A program made the translations under genes and the position numbers. Of a DNA stretch of 22,959 nt, positions 14,547-22,530 are shown one piece after another. Position 1 is the first letter of the stretch; each line of letters begins with the position of its first letter. This DNA is from Hyphomicrobiales bacterium. Its GTDB lineage: Bacteria > Pseudomonadota > Alphaproteobacteria > Rhizobiales > Beijerinckiaceae. The notes below the pieces were generated by a model. It made no database searches and had not been told where the DNA came from. It saw only the letters and a list, made by a program, of their open reading frames with translations. The stretch spans positions 1 through 22,959 of the forward strand of contig JAIXZF010000058.1 in the NCBI GenBank assembly GCA_027489835.1, read 5' to 3'.

Positions 14547-15403
14547 TCGCGCTGCTCGCCGAGCCCTTCGGCTATGAATACATGACGCGCGCGATCTGGG
14601 TCAGCGCGCTGGTCGGCGCGGCCTGCGCCTTCCTGTCCTGCTACCTCATCCTGAAGGGCTGGTCGCTGATGGGCGACGCGCTCGCCCATTCCGTCGTGCC
14701 CGGCGTCGCGCTCGCCTACCTGATGAAACTGCCCTACGCCGCCGGCGCCTTCGTGTCGGGCCTCTTGGCCGCGCTCGGCATGGCGCTCATCCGAAGGCAG
14801 ACGCGCCTCAAGGAGGATGTGGCGATCGGCATGGTGTTCACCAGCTTCTTCGCCGCGGGGCTGGTCATCATCTCCATCAACCCGACCTCGGTGGACGTGC
14901 AGACCATCGTGCTCGGCAACATCCTCGCCATCTCCGAGGAGGATGCGCTGCAAGTGATCGTCATCGGCGCCGTGGCGCTCGGCATCCTCGCCCTGCGCTG
15001 GAAGGATCTGATGCTGGCCTTCTTCGACGAGGGCTATGCCCGCAGCATCGGTCTGCACCCCGGAAGGCTGCAGGTGATGTTCTTCGTCCTGCTCAGCGCC
15101 TGCACGGTGGCTGCGCTGCAGACCGTGGGCGCTGTGCTCGTCATCGCCATGGTCATCACGCCGGGCGCGACCGCCTACCTGCTCACCGACCGCTTCGGCC
15201 GCATGATCCTCATCGCCACAGCTTTCGGCGCTGGCACCGCGGCGCTCGGCGCCTATCTCAGCTACTTCCTCGACGGCTCCACAGGCGGGCTCATCGTGGT
15301 TCTGCAGACGCTGCTCTTCCTCACGGCCTTCGTCTTCGCGCCGAAGCATGGGCGACTGGCGGCGCGGCGCGCGGCGTTGGCAGCGGCGCGGGGCACGTCA
15401 TGA
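14543..15403 (+). CDS. sitC: manganese/iron ABC transporter permease, first subunit
   Basis: 286 residues, ABC-3 family permease with about eight membrane helices. Motifs shared with its neighbour include CYLILKGWSLMGDALAHSVV (cytoplasmic loop contacting the ATPase), LKEDVAIGMVFTSFFA, and AVLVIAMVITPGATAYLLTDRF near the C-terminus. It starts at GTG 14543, overlapping the sitB stop as GTGA; no alternative ATG fits the family start better. Having two ABC-3 permease genes in a row marks the Sit/Mnt/Tro group rather than znuABC, which has one. Confidence 0.93.
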   Translation: MIALLAEPFGYEYMTRAIWVSALVGAACAFLSCYLILKGWSLMGDALAHSVVPGVALAYLMKLPYAAGAFVSGLLAALGMALIRRQTRLKEDVAIGMVFTSFFAAGLVIISINPTSVDVQTIVLGNILAISEEDALQVIVIGAVALGILALRWKDLMLAFFDEGYARSIGLHPGRLQVMFFVLLSACTVAALQTVGAVLVIAMVITPGATAYLLTDRFGRMILIATAFGAGTAALGAYLSYFLDGSTGGLIVVLQTLLFLTAFVFAPKHGRLAARRAALAAARGTS

Positions 15404-16239
15404 CGCTGTCCATGCTGCTGATCGAGCCCTTCTCGCACCCGTTCATGCAACGGGCGCTGGTGGCCGCGCTGCTGGTCGGCTCGGTCTGCGCGGCGCTGTC
15501 CTGCTTCATGGTGCTGAAGGGCTGGTCCCTGATGGGGGATGCGATTTCCCACGCCGTGCTGCCGGGCGTCGTGCTTGCCGCCGCCTTCTCGCTGCCCATC
15601 GCGGCGGGCGCCTTCGTCGCAGGGCTCGGCTGCGCGCTCGGCATCGGCTACCTCAAGGACAACAGCCGGCTTAAAGAGGACACGGTGATGGGCATCGTGT
15701 TCTCAGGGCTGTTCGCGCTGGGGCTCGTGCTGTTCACCCGCATCGAGACGGGCCAGCACCTCATGCACCTGCTTTTCGGCAACATGCTGGGGCTGGGCTG
15801 GGGGGACGTGGCGGAGATGGGATTCGTCGCCGCGCCCACCTTCGCGCTCGCCCTCGCCTTCCGGCGCGACCTCATGCTCGCGGCCTTCGATCCGGCTCAT
15901 GCCCGCGCCATCGGCCTGCCCGTCAGGGCTCTGCATTACGGGCTGCTCGGGCTGATGGCGCTCACGATCGTGGCAGCGCTGAAAGCGGTGGGCATCATCC
16001 TCGTGGTCGCCATGCTGATCGCGCCGGGAGCCATCGGGCTGCTGCTCTGCCGCCGCTTCGACGCGATGCTGGCGACGGCGCTGGGCGCGGCGCTGTTCTC
16101 GAGCCTCGCGGGCACGCTGCTGAGCTTCCATCTCGACATCGCCACGGGGCCCACCATCGTCGTCACGCAGGCGGCGCTGTTCATCGCAGCGCTCGCCACG
16201 GCCGGATTGCGGGCCCGCGCGGCGCTCAGCGCCCCATGA
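15400..16239 (+). CDS. sitD: manganese/iron ABC transporter permease, second subunit
   Basis: 279 residues, ABC-3 permease paralogous to the preceding gene: FMVLKGWSLMGDAISHAVLP, LKEDTVMGIVFSGLFALG, and a C-terminal IILVVAMLIAPGAIGLLLCRRF match the same positions. It probably forms the membrane channel as a heterodimer with SitC. The ATG at 15400 overlaps the sitC stop (ATGA). Its 3' end runs 14 bases into the convergent TRAP large-permease gene, so there is no room for a terminator before that gene. Confidence 0.93.
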   Translation: MTLSMLLIEPFSHPFMQRALVAALLVGSVCAALSCFMVLKGWSLMGDAISHAVLPGVVLAAAFSLPIAAGAFVAGLGCALGIGYLKDNSRLKEDTVMGIVFSGLFALGLVLFTRIETGQHLMHLLFGNMLGLGWGDVAEMGFVAAPTFALALAFRRDLMLAAFDPAHARAIGLPVRALHYGLLGLMALTIVAALKAVGIILVVAMLIAPGAIGLLLCRRFDAMLATALGAALFSSLAGTLLSFHLDIATGPTIVVTQAALFIAALATAGLRARAALSAP

Positions 16240-17512
16240 CCAGCGTCGGCAGCCAGGTCGTCAGCGGCGGCCAGAGCGTGATCGCCGTCAGGACGACCAG
16301 CAGCGGGATCAGCCAGGGCAAAATGGCGCGGGCCATCGTCTCGAAGCTGATCTCCGCGATGCGCGTGACCACGAACAGGACCACGCCGACCGGCGGCGTG
16401 ATCGTGCCAATGATGAGGTTGAGCACCATCATCACCCCGAACTGAACCGGATCGATGCCATAGGCCATGGCGGCCGGAGCCAGGATCGGGATGAGGATCA
16501 GCATGGCGGCCAGCGCCTCCATGAAGCAGCCCACGAAGAGCAGCAGCAGGTTCACGAGCAGGAGGAAGACCAGGGGGTTGTCGATGGTCGCGAGGATCAT
16601 CGGCGTCAGGGTCTGCGGCAATCGCGAGATCGAGATGCACCAGCCGAGCGCGGCGGCCGCCATCACCAGCACCATCACCACGCCTGTGGTTTCCACCGTG
16701 CTGATGAGGATGGGCTTGAGGTCCGCGAGAGTCAGCGTGCGGTAAACCACGAAGCCGAGGAACAGCGCGTAGAGGCACGCCACGGCGGCGGCCTCGGTGG
16801 GCGTGAAATAGCCGCTGAACATGCCGCCGAGGATGACCACGGGCGTCATCACGGCAAAGAAGCAATCGAGGAAGGTGCGGCCAATGGCGGCGAAGCCCGC
16901 GAAGGGATGGCGCGCCATGCCTTCCCTGCGGGCGATGACCGCGACCATCGCCATCAGAGACAGGCCCATCAGGATGCCGGGGATGACCCCGCCGATGAAG
17001 AGCCTGCCGATCGAGACGTCGGCCGAGACGCCATAGATGACCATGGGCAGCGAGGGCGGGATGATGGGCCCGATCGTGGCCGAAGCCGCCGTGATCGAGG
17101 CCGCCGTCTCAGCCCTGTAGCCGGCATTGCGCATCGCCCGGATCTCCATGGCTCCGGAGCCCGCCGCATCGGCCACCGCCGAGCCGACCATGCCTGCGAA
17201 GATCATGCTGGTGAGGATGCTGGCATGGGCATAGCCCCCGCGCACCCAGCCGATCAGCGCCGTCGCGAAGGCCACGATCCGGTCGGTGATCTTCGCCGCG
17301 GCCAGGATGTTGCCCATCAGGATGAAGAGCGGCGCCGCGATGATCGGGAAGGAATTCATCGAGCCCGCCATCTTCTGCGGCAGCATCATCGACGGCATTC
17401 CGGCCGACCACATGAAGGCCAGCGCCGCCAGCGCCATCGAGGCATAGAGCGGCACGCCCGACAGCAGGGCCAGCAGCCAGCCGCCCGAAACCTTGAGCAT
17501 CAGCCCCATCAT
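16226..17512 (-). CDS. TRAP transporter large permease (DctM family)
   Basis: 428 residues with about 11-12 membrane helices. It is the DctM/TRAP-M transport subunit, driving Na+ (or H+) coupled import of a carboxylate delivered by the binding protein. Visible: FPIIAAPLFILMGNILAAA (about 54-72), SMIFAGMVGSAVADAAGSGA, SATIGPIIPPSLPMVIYG (about 144-161), FSGYFTPTEAAAVACLYALF, and near the C-terminus ILIPILAPAAMAYGIDPVQF then IIGTITPPVGVVLFV, all family hallmarks. The start overlaps the DctQ stop (ATGA). It is last gene of the minus-strand catabolic cluster; its end overlaps sitD by 14 bases. Confidence 0.94.
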   Translation of the reverse strand: MMGLMLKVSGGWLLALLSGVPLYASMALAALAFMWSAGMPSMMLPQKMAGSMNSFPIIAAPLFILMGNILAAAKITDRIVAFATALIGWVRGGYAHASILTSMIFAGMVGSAVADAAGSGAMEIRAMRNAGYRAETAASITAASATIGPIIPPSLPMVIYGVSADVSIGRLFIGGVIPGILMGLSLMAMVAVIARREGMARHPFAGFAAIGRTFLDCFFAVMTPVVILGGMFSGYFTPTEAAAVACLYALFLGFVVYRTLTLADLKPILISTVETTGVVMVLVMAAAALGWCISISRLPQTLTPMILATIDNPLVFLLLVNLLLLFVGCFMEALAAMLILIPILAPAAMAYGIDPVQFGVMMVLNLIIGTITPPVGVVLFVVTRIAEISFETMARAILPWLIPLLVVLTAITLWPPLTTWLPTLVMGR

Positions 17513-17997
17513 GACAGCAGCGCCTCTCTGTCAGGCGATGGCGCGCGCGACCGGATGAGTTCGGCGGCGCCCTGCGCGGCCGTCACTAGCCCCGCCGGCA
17601 GCAAGGGCACATACATCCAAGCCGTCGAGATGGGCAGCGCGATGGCATCGACGTCCCAGTTGACGGAGATCAGGTGCAGGCTGCGCCAGGCGATGACGAG
17701 GCCGAGCACGATCATGCCCAACTGAACGATAACCTCGCTGATCCGCCAGGCGCCGGGCGGCAGCTTATCCTGGAAGACGCGGATGCGGATTTGCGCCTGC
17801 CTCCGCGTCGCGATCATCCAGCCGATGCAGGCCAGCCAGACCATGACGAAGCCGCTGAGCTCGTCGGTCCAGCTGAAGGGCCGGTTGACGCCCCGCGAGA
17901 TGACGCCCGCCATGACGATGCCGAGCAGCGCCGCCAGAAGCAGCGCCGCAAGGCCAGCGAGGAGGGCATCGAAGAGGCCGCGCGCCCGGGCGAGCAC
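17509..17997 (-). CDS. TRAP transporter small permease (DctQ family)
   Basis: 162 residues with four membrane helices (about 10-32, 47-64, 87-107 and 126-147), the DctQ layout. It contains the conserved SRGVNRPFSWTDELSGFVMVW segment that leads into helix two. DctQ pairs with DctM to form the membrane part of the TRAP transporter. It starts at GTG, three bases after the binding-protein stop, and its own stop overlaps the DctM start, so the three genes are translated as a unit. Confidence 0.9.
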   Translation of the reverse strand: MLARARGLFDALLAGLAALLLAALLGIVMAGVISRGVNRPFSWTDELSGFVMVWLACIGWMIATRRQAQIRIRVFQDKLPPGAWRISEVIVQLGMIVLGLVIAWRSLHLISVNWDVDAIALPISTAWMYVPLLPAGLVTAAQGAAELIRSRAPSPDREALLS

Positions 17998-18000
17998 GGG

Positions 18001-18993
18001 TCAGAGTGCCTTGAGGGTGTCGAAGGACCCCTTGCCCCAACGCTCCTCGAACTTCGCGGGCACGGCATCGAGAACGGGCTTCCTCCAGGCCGCGAGGTCG
18101 GGCTCGATGACGGTCATGCCCTGACCCTTCAGCGTGGCGACGAGGCTCGCTTCCTGGCGCAGCAATTCCTGATCCTGCCAGGCCGCGCCCGCGTCGAGCG
18201 CCGCCTGCAGCAGCGTCCGGTCGGCCGCGGGCAGGCCCTTCCAGAAGGCCTCGTTCACGATCGGCATGCGCGGGGTGATGATGTGCTCGGTCAGCACGAG
18301 GAATTTCTGCACCTCGAAGAACTTGCCCGACTGGATGGTGGGCAGCGGGTTCTCCTGACCGTCCACCGCGTTCTGGCTGAGCGACAGATAGAGCTCGGGG
18401 AAGGCGATGGGCGTGGGCCGCGCGCCCCAGGCCTCGGCCATGGCGCGGAACACATCGACCGGCGGTACCCGGAGCTTGAAGCCCACCATGTCGGCCGGGG
18501 TGCGGACGGCCTTGTTCGCGGTGAGGTGGCGCTTGCCGTAATAGGTGACGTTGAGCATCCGCATGCCGCGGCGCGTCGCCAGATCCTCGTTGAGCTTTAT
18601 GAAGATGGGCGAGGCGGCGACCTTGGCGAGGTGCGCCGCGTCGCGCCACAAATAGGGCGCCTCGACCAGGCTGAGCTGAGGCAGGAAGGCGCCGAGCGCG
18701 CCCGCGCCGTCGGTGGTGAACTGCAGCGCGCCGGCTGCGACCGACTCCATCATGTCCTTGCCGGAGCCGAGCTGCCCGTTGGGGAAGGACTGGATGTCGA
18801 TGCGTCCGTTCGTCTTGTCCTTCACATCCTTCGCCACCCGGTCGATCATCTGGACCTGCGGATGGGTGGTGGCCAGGAGCTCGCCCCAGCGGATGACCGT
18901 GGCCTGGGCGCGCAGTACGGTGGGCATGGCGATCATGCTCGCGGTGCCCGCTGCGAAAGCGCGGCGGCTGATCCTGGATATTGGCTTCGTCAT
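18001..18993 (-). CDS. TRAP transporter substrate-binding protein (DctP family)
   Basis: 330 residues, periplasmic. The signal peptide (about 1-29) has a twin-arginine-like SRRAF (9-13) and likely cleaves near LRA-QA. The mature part shows DctP motifs: SFPNGQLGSGKDMMESV (68-84), VRTPADMVGFKLRVPP (163-178) with Arg175 at the position that usually salt-bridges the substrate carboxylate, and LSQNAVDGQENPL. The ligand is presumably a carboxylate and, from the neighbours, perhaps a sugar acid; the exact compound cannot be read. Of three ATGs near the start, 18993 has the best spacing to GGAGG. A GntR gene lies immediately upstream. Confidence 0.92.
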   Translation of the reverse strand: MTKPISRISRRAFAAGTASMIAMPTVLRAQATVIRWGELLATTHPQVQMIDRVAKDVKDKTNGRIDIQSFPNGQLGSGKDMMESVAAGALQFTTDGAGALGAFLPQLSLVEAPYLWRDAAHLAKVAASPIFIKLNEDLATRRGMRMLNVTYYGKRHLTANKAVRTPADMVGFKLRVPPVDVFRAMAEAWGARPTPIAFPELYLSLSQNAVDGQENPLPTIQSGKFFEVQKFLVLTEHIITPRMPIVNEAFWKGLPAADRTLLQAALDAGAAWQDQELLRQEASLVATLKGQGMTVIEPDLAAWRKPVLDAVPAKFEERWGKGSFDTLKAL

Positions 18994-19051
18994 CGTCATT
19001 CCTCCCCATTTGGTGGGCTTGGCGCCCATTCATTTTGCCGGCGAATTAAAC

Positions 19052-19705
19052 TTACAGACGCAGCGCCCTCTCGCGTGAACCCTCGATATGGGCGGTCATC
19101 TTGGCGCGGGCGCGCTCGGCGTCGCGCGCCTCGATCGCTCCGATGATCGCGAGATGCTGATGCATCACGGGGATGACCAGCTCGGGCAGCAGCCCGGTCT
19201 CGTGGTGGCGGATCAGCCTGATCTTGATCCAGTTGACCCGGTAGGCCTGCGAGATGATCTCGTTGCCGAGATGGGCGATGATCGCCTCGTGGAAGGCAAG
19301 GTCGACCAGCTGCGCGGTTTCGATGAGGCGCGCGTCGATGCCCTTGCCGGCCCTCTCCACGATCGCCTCATGGGCGGCGCGCTGGGCGGCGATGGCGTCG
19401 TCGGGGGCCGACTCCGTGAAGATCGTGACGGCTTCCCGCTCTATGAAGAGCCGGAACTGGAAGGCATTGCGGATGAGGCTGAGATCGACATGGGCCACCT
19501 GCATGCCGCGCTGCGGAATGGTGGTGATGAGCCCTTCGCTCTCCAGCCTTGGCACGAGTTCGCGGATGGCGCCCAGGGGAAAGCCGGTCAGCTCGACGAG
19601 CTCGCGCTGGGAGACGAACTGTCCGGGGCGGATCTCGCGCGAGAGCAGCCGCTCGGTGAAGCTGTCATAGGCGCGGTCGCGAAGCTTGGCGCCTCCCTCG
19701 CTCAT
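19052..19705 (-). CDS. GntR-family transcriptional regulator with FCD domain
   Basis: 217 residues. It has an N-terminal winged helix-turn-helix (about 8-75: LRDRAYDSFTERLLSREIRPG, SQRELVELTGFPLGAIRELV, LESEGLITTIPQRGMQV) and a C-terminal all-helical FCD ligand domain (about 80-210) with the metal-site pattern VDLAFHEAI and VMHQHLAII. FadR-subfamily regulators of this kind usually repress a neighbouring sugar-acid or carboxylate gene set until a catabolic intermediate binds. It sits inside the cluster between the DapA-like and binding-protein genes. A likely target is the palindrome at 20695-20708 upstream of the DapA-like gene. Confidence 0.9.
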   Translation of the reverse strand: MSEGGAKLRDRAYDSFTERLLSREIRPGQFVSQRELVELTGFPLGAIRELVPRLESEGLITTIPQRGMQVAHVDLSLIRNAFQFRLFIEREAVTIFTESAPDDAIAAQRAAHEAIVERAGKGIDARLIETAQLVDLAFHEAIIAHLGNEIISQAYRVNWIKIRLIRHHETGLLPELVIPVMHQHLAIIGAIEARDAERARAKMTAHIEGSRERALRL

Positions 19706-19746
19706 CCCTGGCCCCTTCCCTCGTGATCTCCGCGAAGCGCTCGCCG

Positions 19747-20640
19747 TCAGGCTGCCTTCGCCTCCGCGCGGATCGCCGTCAGCGCCGCGTAAAGCGCCTT
19801 GCTCCTGGCTTCGTCCATCGGCTCGAGCGGCGCGCGCATGACGCGCCAGGCCGCATCGCCCGTGCGCTCGGCGATCAGCGCCTTGACGGCGGACATGAAG
19901 GAATGGGCCAGGATGGCCTCGACCATGCGGTTCACGCGCGGCTCATCGACGCCATCGCGCGCCACAGGCCTCAACAGGTCGGGCGCAAAGTTGGCGAGGC
20001 CGCAGATCGAGCCCGAGCCGCCATGGCGCACCGCGCGCGCCAGCTGGCGCTCATCGCCTACGAGGATCTGCAGGTGCTTGAGCTCGTTCAGGCGGCGCTC
20101 GGTGGCGGCCCAGTCGCCATGGCTGTCCTTCACGCCGAGGATCACGCCGGGATAGGCCTCGCTCAGCCGCCGCGTCAGCTCGACCGAGATGTGGACCCGG
20201 GTCATGCCGGGGATGTGGTAGAGCAGCACGCCGCGGGCGAGCGGGCCGAGCTTGTCGAAGACGCGGGCGAAGAAGGTGAACAGCGCGTCGTCGCCGACGC
20301 CGCCGAAATAGAAGGGCGGTGCCAGCAGCAGGCCGCGGCATCCGGCCTCGAGCGCGAGGCGCGACTGGTCGACGACATCTTCGATCGCCGCGGCGCTGAT
20401 GCCGCAGAAGACCTTGCGGCCAAGGTCGACGCCAGCTGTGGAGAGCGCGGCCAGCGCCTGATGCCGGCCGGGCAGGCCGACCGAGGCGCCCTCGCCCGTC
20501 GTGCCGAACACGGTGATCCCGTCGCAGCCATTGTCCATGACCCACGCGGCATGGGCCACGAGGCGGACGAGGTCGATCGCGCCATCCTCGCGGAACGGCG
20601 TCGAAAGCGCGCAATTGAGCCCGATCCGGTCCTGCTTCAT
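19747..20640 (-). CDS. DapA-family (DHDPS/NAL superfamily) lyase or aldolase
   Basis: 297 residues, a class I (beta/alpha)8 barrel. Visible: GTTGEG (46-51) binding the keto-acid carboxylate, Tyr141 in LYHIPGMT, and the Schiff-base Lys171 in ILGVKDSHGDW. The fold covers dihydrodipicolinate synthase, N-acetylneuraminate lyase, 2-keto-3-deoxygluconate aldolase and keto-deoxy-sugar-acid dehydratases. Placement beside a TRAP transporter, GntR regulator and SMP-30 lactonase points to sugar-acid catabolism, not lysine synthesis; the substrate is not resolved. The ATG at 20640 is chosen because GGGAG lies 8 bases upstream and the family core begins there. It is 41 bases upstream of gntR in the same direction. 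Confidence 0.88.
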   Translation of the reverse strand: MKQDRIGLNCALSTPFREDGAIDLVRLVAHAAWVMDNGCDGITVFGTTGEGASVGLPGRHQALAALSTAGVDLGRKVFCGISAAAIEDVVDQSRLALEAGCRGLLLAPPFYFGGVGDDALFTFFARVFDKLGPLARGVLLYHIPGMTRVHISVELTRRLSEAYPGVILGVKDSHGDWAATERRLNELKHLQILVGDERQLARAVRHGGSGSICGLANFAPDLLRPVARDGVDEPRVNRMVEAILAHSFMSAVKALIAERTGDAAWRVMRAPLEPMDEARSKALYAALTAIRAEAKAA

Positions 20641-20694
20641 CTGGCTGTCTCCCTCAGGACCGCCAGACTGGACCTGCCCGACACCCAAGTCAAG

Positions 20695-20708
20695 ACTGAC
20701 ATGTTAGT
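20695..20708. promoter_or_regulatory. candidate GntR operator upstream of the dapA-like gene
   Basis: ACTGACATGTTAGT is a 14-base inverted repeat with 6 of 7 pairs matching (the odd pair is G98/T105), centred on perfect ACATGT. It lies 55 bases before the DapA-like ATG, in the 95-base gap after the SMP-30 gene, next to minus-strand TTGACT (20693-20688), a good -35 without a clear -10. FadR-type regulators bind short palindromes in such places. I saw no second copy in the cluster. Confidence 0.45.
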
Positions 20709-20735
20709 GCGAACACAGCTGACGCAGGCTGTGCC

Positions 20736-21638
20736 TCAGCGGCCGCTCACCTTGACGAAGAGCGAATAGAGCGAGGTCTGGCCGCAGATGTAGAGCCGGT
20801 TGCGCTTGGGGCCGCCGAAGCAGACATTCGCCACGATCTCGCCGACCGGCAACGTTCCGATATGCGCCCCGTCCGGCGCATAGATGAAGACGTTCGTGCC
20901 GGCCGAGGTCCAGAGATTGCCTTGGTCGTCGAGCCTGAAGCCGTCGAACACGCCATCGGGGCAGGTGGCAAACAGGCGAAGGCGGCTGACACTCGCGCCA
21001 TCCTCCGCGACGTCATAGGCGGTGATGGTCGCCGGCAGGCCGGGCACATGCGAGCGGCCGGTGTCGGCGACGTAGAGGATGCGTTCATCGGGCGAAAAGG
21101 CGAGCCCGTTCGGGCGCACGCGGTCGGTGACGACCACGGAGAGCTCGCCGCTTTGCCCGTCGATCCGGTAGACGTTGGAGGCGCCGATCTCGCTCTCGGC
21201 CTTGTCGCCCTCGTAGTCGCTGTCGATCCCGTAGGTCGGATCGGTGAACCAGATCGAGCCGTCCGATTTGACCACGACATCGTTGGGCGAGTTCAGCCGC
21301 TTGCCCTGCCAGTGCGAGGCCAGCACCGTGCGCGAGCCGTCATGCTCGATGCGCGAGACGCAGCGGCCGCGATGCTCGCAGGAGACCAGCCGGCCCTCGC
21401 GGTCCCGCGTATGGCCGTTGTGGTTGTTGCAGTTCGCCATGAACACGGAGACCGAGCCGTCCGTCTCGTCGAAGCGCATGACGCGGTCATTCGGAATGTC
21501 GGACCAGAGAAGGTAGCGGCCTGCCGGGAAATAGGCCGGCCCTTCGGCCCAGCGGCAGCCGGTCCAGAGCTTCTCGAGTTTGGCGTGACCGATGCTGAGC
21601 GCGTGGCAGCGCGGATCGTGAGCGATGATGTCGGGCAT
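20736..21638 (-). CDS. SMP-30/gluconolactonase family protein
   Basis: 300 residues, a six-bladed beta-propeller lactonase/hydrolase. The metal ligands of the family can be placed: Glu32 (WAEGPAYF), Asn119 (NSPNDVVV), Asn177 (RPNGLAFSPDE) and Asp232 (FDGFRLDDQGNLW). Other blade motifs are LLWSDIPNDRVMRFDE, DGSIWFTDPTYGI and LYVADTG. Such enzymes hydrolyse aldono-lactones to sugar acids, using Ca, Zn or Mn. Here it would feed the DapA-like enzyme downstream; the sugar is unknown. GAGGA lies six bases before the ATG. There is no signal peptide, so it is cytosolic. It probably leads the catabolic operon, although the gap with a palindrome before the next gene may hold an internal promoter. Confidence 0.9.
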   Translation of the reverse strand: MPDIIAHDPRCHALSIGHAKLEKLWTGCRWAEGPAYFPAGRYLLWSDIPNDRVMRFDETDGSVSVFMANCNNHNGHTRDREGRLVSCEHRGRCVSRIEHDGSRTVLASHWQGKRLNSPNDVVVKSDGSIWFTDPTYGIDSDYEGDKAESEIGASNVYRIDGQSGELSVVVTDRVRPNGLAFSPDERILYVADTGRSHVPGLPATITAYDVAEDGASVSRLRLFATCPDGVFDGFRLDDQGNLWTSAGTNVFIYAPDGAHIGTLPVGEIVANVCFGGPKRNRLYICGQTSLYSLFVKVSGR

Positions 21639-21695
21639 GGCGCGTCCTCGTGCGGGGCGGCATCTAAGGCGCGATCACCAGCGCAGGCAAGCTGG

Positions 21696-22487
21696 TCAGA
21701 AGCGCCGCCACAAAGCGAGGTTGAGGCCCGATTCCTGCGCGGCGTTGATCCCCGCCACAGTGGTGAAGACCCCGGCCTGCACGGACCAGTTCGACGCGAC
21801 GCGCCAGACCAGGCTGAACTGCGATTTCAGCCGGAACGAGGCGGGCGCCGCGCCCAGCCGATCGCCGCGCGCCGCGAACATCTGCAGCAGCACGAGCCAG
21901 TCCTCGTGCGGCCTCATGCCCAAAGTTGCGTCCAGCCTGAGCTCGGCCGGCGTGCCGGGCGCGCCCCAGCGCCGGCCCAGCTGCAGCTCCACGAAGGCCG
22001 GCATCTCGAGAATCGCGAAGCTGTACGCCCCCAGCAGCCTCGCATCGGCGGCGAAGCCGGACCGCCCGTTGCCGAAGCCTGGACCCATCATGAGCTGCGC
22101 CGACATGACGGCGCCGCCGTCATGCCAGAGGCGGGCCCGGACTCCCGCCAGCGCTGTCCAGGCCGAGCGCTCGCCCGGATCGTTGACGATGCGCGGCTGG
22201 AGCCTGTCCGAGGCGATCTCGCCCATCAGCGTCACGCTTTCGCTGAAGCCGTAGCTGACATGGGTTTCCAGGCTGGCCTTGGAGAACTCGGCGCTGCGCC
22301 GAAGCCGGCCGGCCGCGTCGAAGCCGCGCGAGAAGCCGCTCGCCGTGCTGGACGAGATGATCTCGACTTCGCCTTCGGGCTTCAAGAAGGCGGCGGCGAC
22401 CGGCTCGGGAGTCGCTGCTGCCAGCATCGCCGCAGCCGCGCCGCGCCAAGCCGATCCCGCACCTGCCCCTGCAACGCCACGCCCCAT
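21696..22487 (-). CDS. putative outer-membrane beta-barrel protein, function unknown
   Basis: 263 residues from the chosen ATG. The N-terminus looks like a signal peptide (about 1-32; Ala-rich core ending PVAAA). The mature part is a series of alternating amphipathic strands (VEIISSSTASGF, ETHVSYGFSESVTLMGEI, AWTALAGVRARLWHD, MSAQLMMGPGF, PAFVELQLGRRWG, LRLDATLGMRPHEDWLVLLQM, FRLKSQFSLVWRVASNWSVQAGVF), ending LNLALWRRF with the C-terminal Phe typical of BAM substrates. I do not recognise a named family. The reading frame stays open upstream to about 22694 but that part overlaps the RidA gene and is Arg/Trp-rich, so it is rejected. There is no Shine-Dalgarno at this ATG, so the start is uncertain. 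It lies 43 bases after the RidA stop and may be co-transcribed with it. Confidence 0.72.
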   Translation of the reverse strand: MGRGVAGAGAGSAWRGAAAAMLAAATPEPVAAAFLKPEGEVEIISSSTASGFSRGFDAAGRLRRSAEFSKASLETHVSYGFSESVTLMGEIASDRLQPRIVNDPGERSAWTALAGVRARLWHDGGAVMSAQLMMGPGFGNGRSGFAADARLLGAYSFAILEMPAFVELQLGRRWGAPGTPAELRLDATLGMRPHEDWLVLLQMFAARGDRLGAAPASFRLKSQFSLVWRVASNWSVQAGVFTTVAGINAAQESGLNLALWRRF

Positions 22488-22530
22488 GGCGGCTAAGCTA
22501 ACGCAGGACGACGTTACGGCAAGCGGCCGG

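Noticed and set aside
12727..16239. Zinc transporter znuABC
   Set aside because: There are two ABC-3 permeases, no His-rich loop, and Glu at the third ligand position of the binding protein, which fits Mn/Fe better.
19747..20640. Lysine-pathway dapA
   Set aside because: The gene sits among TRAP, GntR and SMP-30 genes, so a catabolic keto-acid lyase or dehydratase is more likely, although the fold alone cannot decide.
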